Part shown: positions 63,983 to 64,000 of the stretch, one piece after another
Position numbering within the stretch: the first letter of the stretch is position 1
How the letters are laid out: each line of letters begins with the position of its first letter
NCBI GenBank assembly: GCA_028292485.1
Contig: JAQGMG010000028.1
Location: 1-64,000, forward strand
Origin: Rhodocyclales bacterium
Lineage (GTDB): Bacteria; Pseudomonadota; Gammaproteobacteria; Burkholderiales; Rhodocyclaceae
Reading direction: 5' to 3'
DNA length: 64,000 nt
Notes under the pieces: generated by a model
Database searches by the model: none
Told to the model about the DNA's origin: nothing
The model's input: the letters and a program-made list of their open reading frames with translations, nothing else
Made by a program: the position numbers and the translations under genes

Positions 63983-64000
63983 GGTTTTTCCTGTTCGTAG

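Overview
The window is about 64 kb of high-GC chromosomal DNA from a free-living proteobacterium. It is most likely a betaproteobacterium (Burkholderiales or Rhodocyclales); a gammaproteobacterium cannot be excluded. The evidence is the dense codon use, an HU protein with a Lys/Ala/Pro-rich tail, a PEP-CTERM exosortase substrate, a PhoX-type phosphatase, an ergothioneine egtB-egtD pair, an alpha-2-macroglobulin/PBP1C pair, and many intergenic copies of a palindromic repeat (core GTCATTCCCGCGAAAGCGGG). I saw no rRNA, tRNA or CRISPR array.

Layout. 1-5.5 kb: the 3' part of a secreted lectin/beta-helix protein, an HU gene with a probable TTG start, a YeaE-like aldo/keto reductase, two secreted unknowns and a composite repeat element. 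5.6-10.5 kb: a possible 27-codon peptide gene with an extreme Shine-Dalgarno, then egtB-egtD-DUF427 facing DUF1345/DUF2252 genes. 10.7-26.0 kb: a sulfur-scavenging locus. A GntR/HutC regulator gene sits behind a textbook sigma-54 promoter and a palindromic operator. It is followed by a sulfonate/sulfate-ester ABC importer whose binding protein carries a NosL-like tail, a cytoplasmic sulfatase, its formylglycine-generating enzyme, a SulP transporter, an unexpected complete GyrB paralogue, a DUF202 protein, an AprA/AsfA-like flavoprotein, a 2[4Fe-4S] ferredoxin, a HEAT-repeat protein and a DUF971 protein. In the model proposed here, organosulfur compounds are imported, sulfate esters are hydrolysed by the self-matured sulfatase, and the flavoprotein/ferredoxin pair does a redox step such as desulfonation. 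26-31.8 kb: a MarR/tautomerase pair sharing an operator, an operon with two Tat-signal oxidoreductases and a nucleotide-exchanger-like transporter, and msrB-msrA.

31.95-41.05 kb: a lower-GC defence island bracketed by a 22-bp inverted repeat (20/22 identical). It holds a three-gene ABC-3C conflict system (REase-like effector, middle component, DUF2326 ATPase), a divergent PHP-phosphoesterase/ABC-ATPase fusion with a small overlapping partner gene, an HNH endonuclease and an Abi/UG-like reverse transcriptase with an unusual FNDD catalytic box. The PHP-ATPase pair and the RT are the best candidates here for undescribed defence systems.

41-64 kb: a PEP-CTERM protein and PhoX phosphatase, TPR gene fragments, a Cys-rich secreted protein, DUF4188, a FnIII-GH28 exo-polygalacturonase, a giant thioester alpha-2-macroglobulin, a GNAT gene, pbpC, a decayed methyltransferase, an HU protein with an H1-like tail, a glutathione S-transferase, a small secreted protein, an acyltransferase-3, a TIGR03862 flavoprotein and a membrane glycosyltransferase-like protein.
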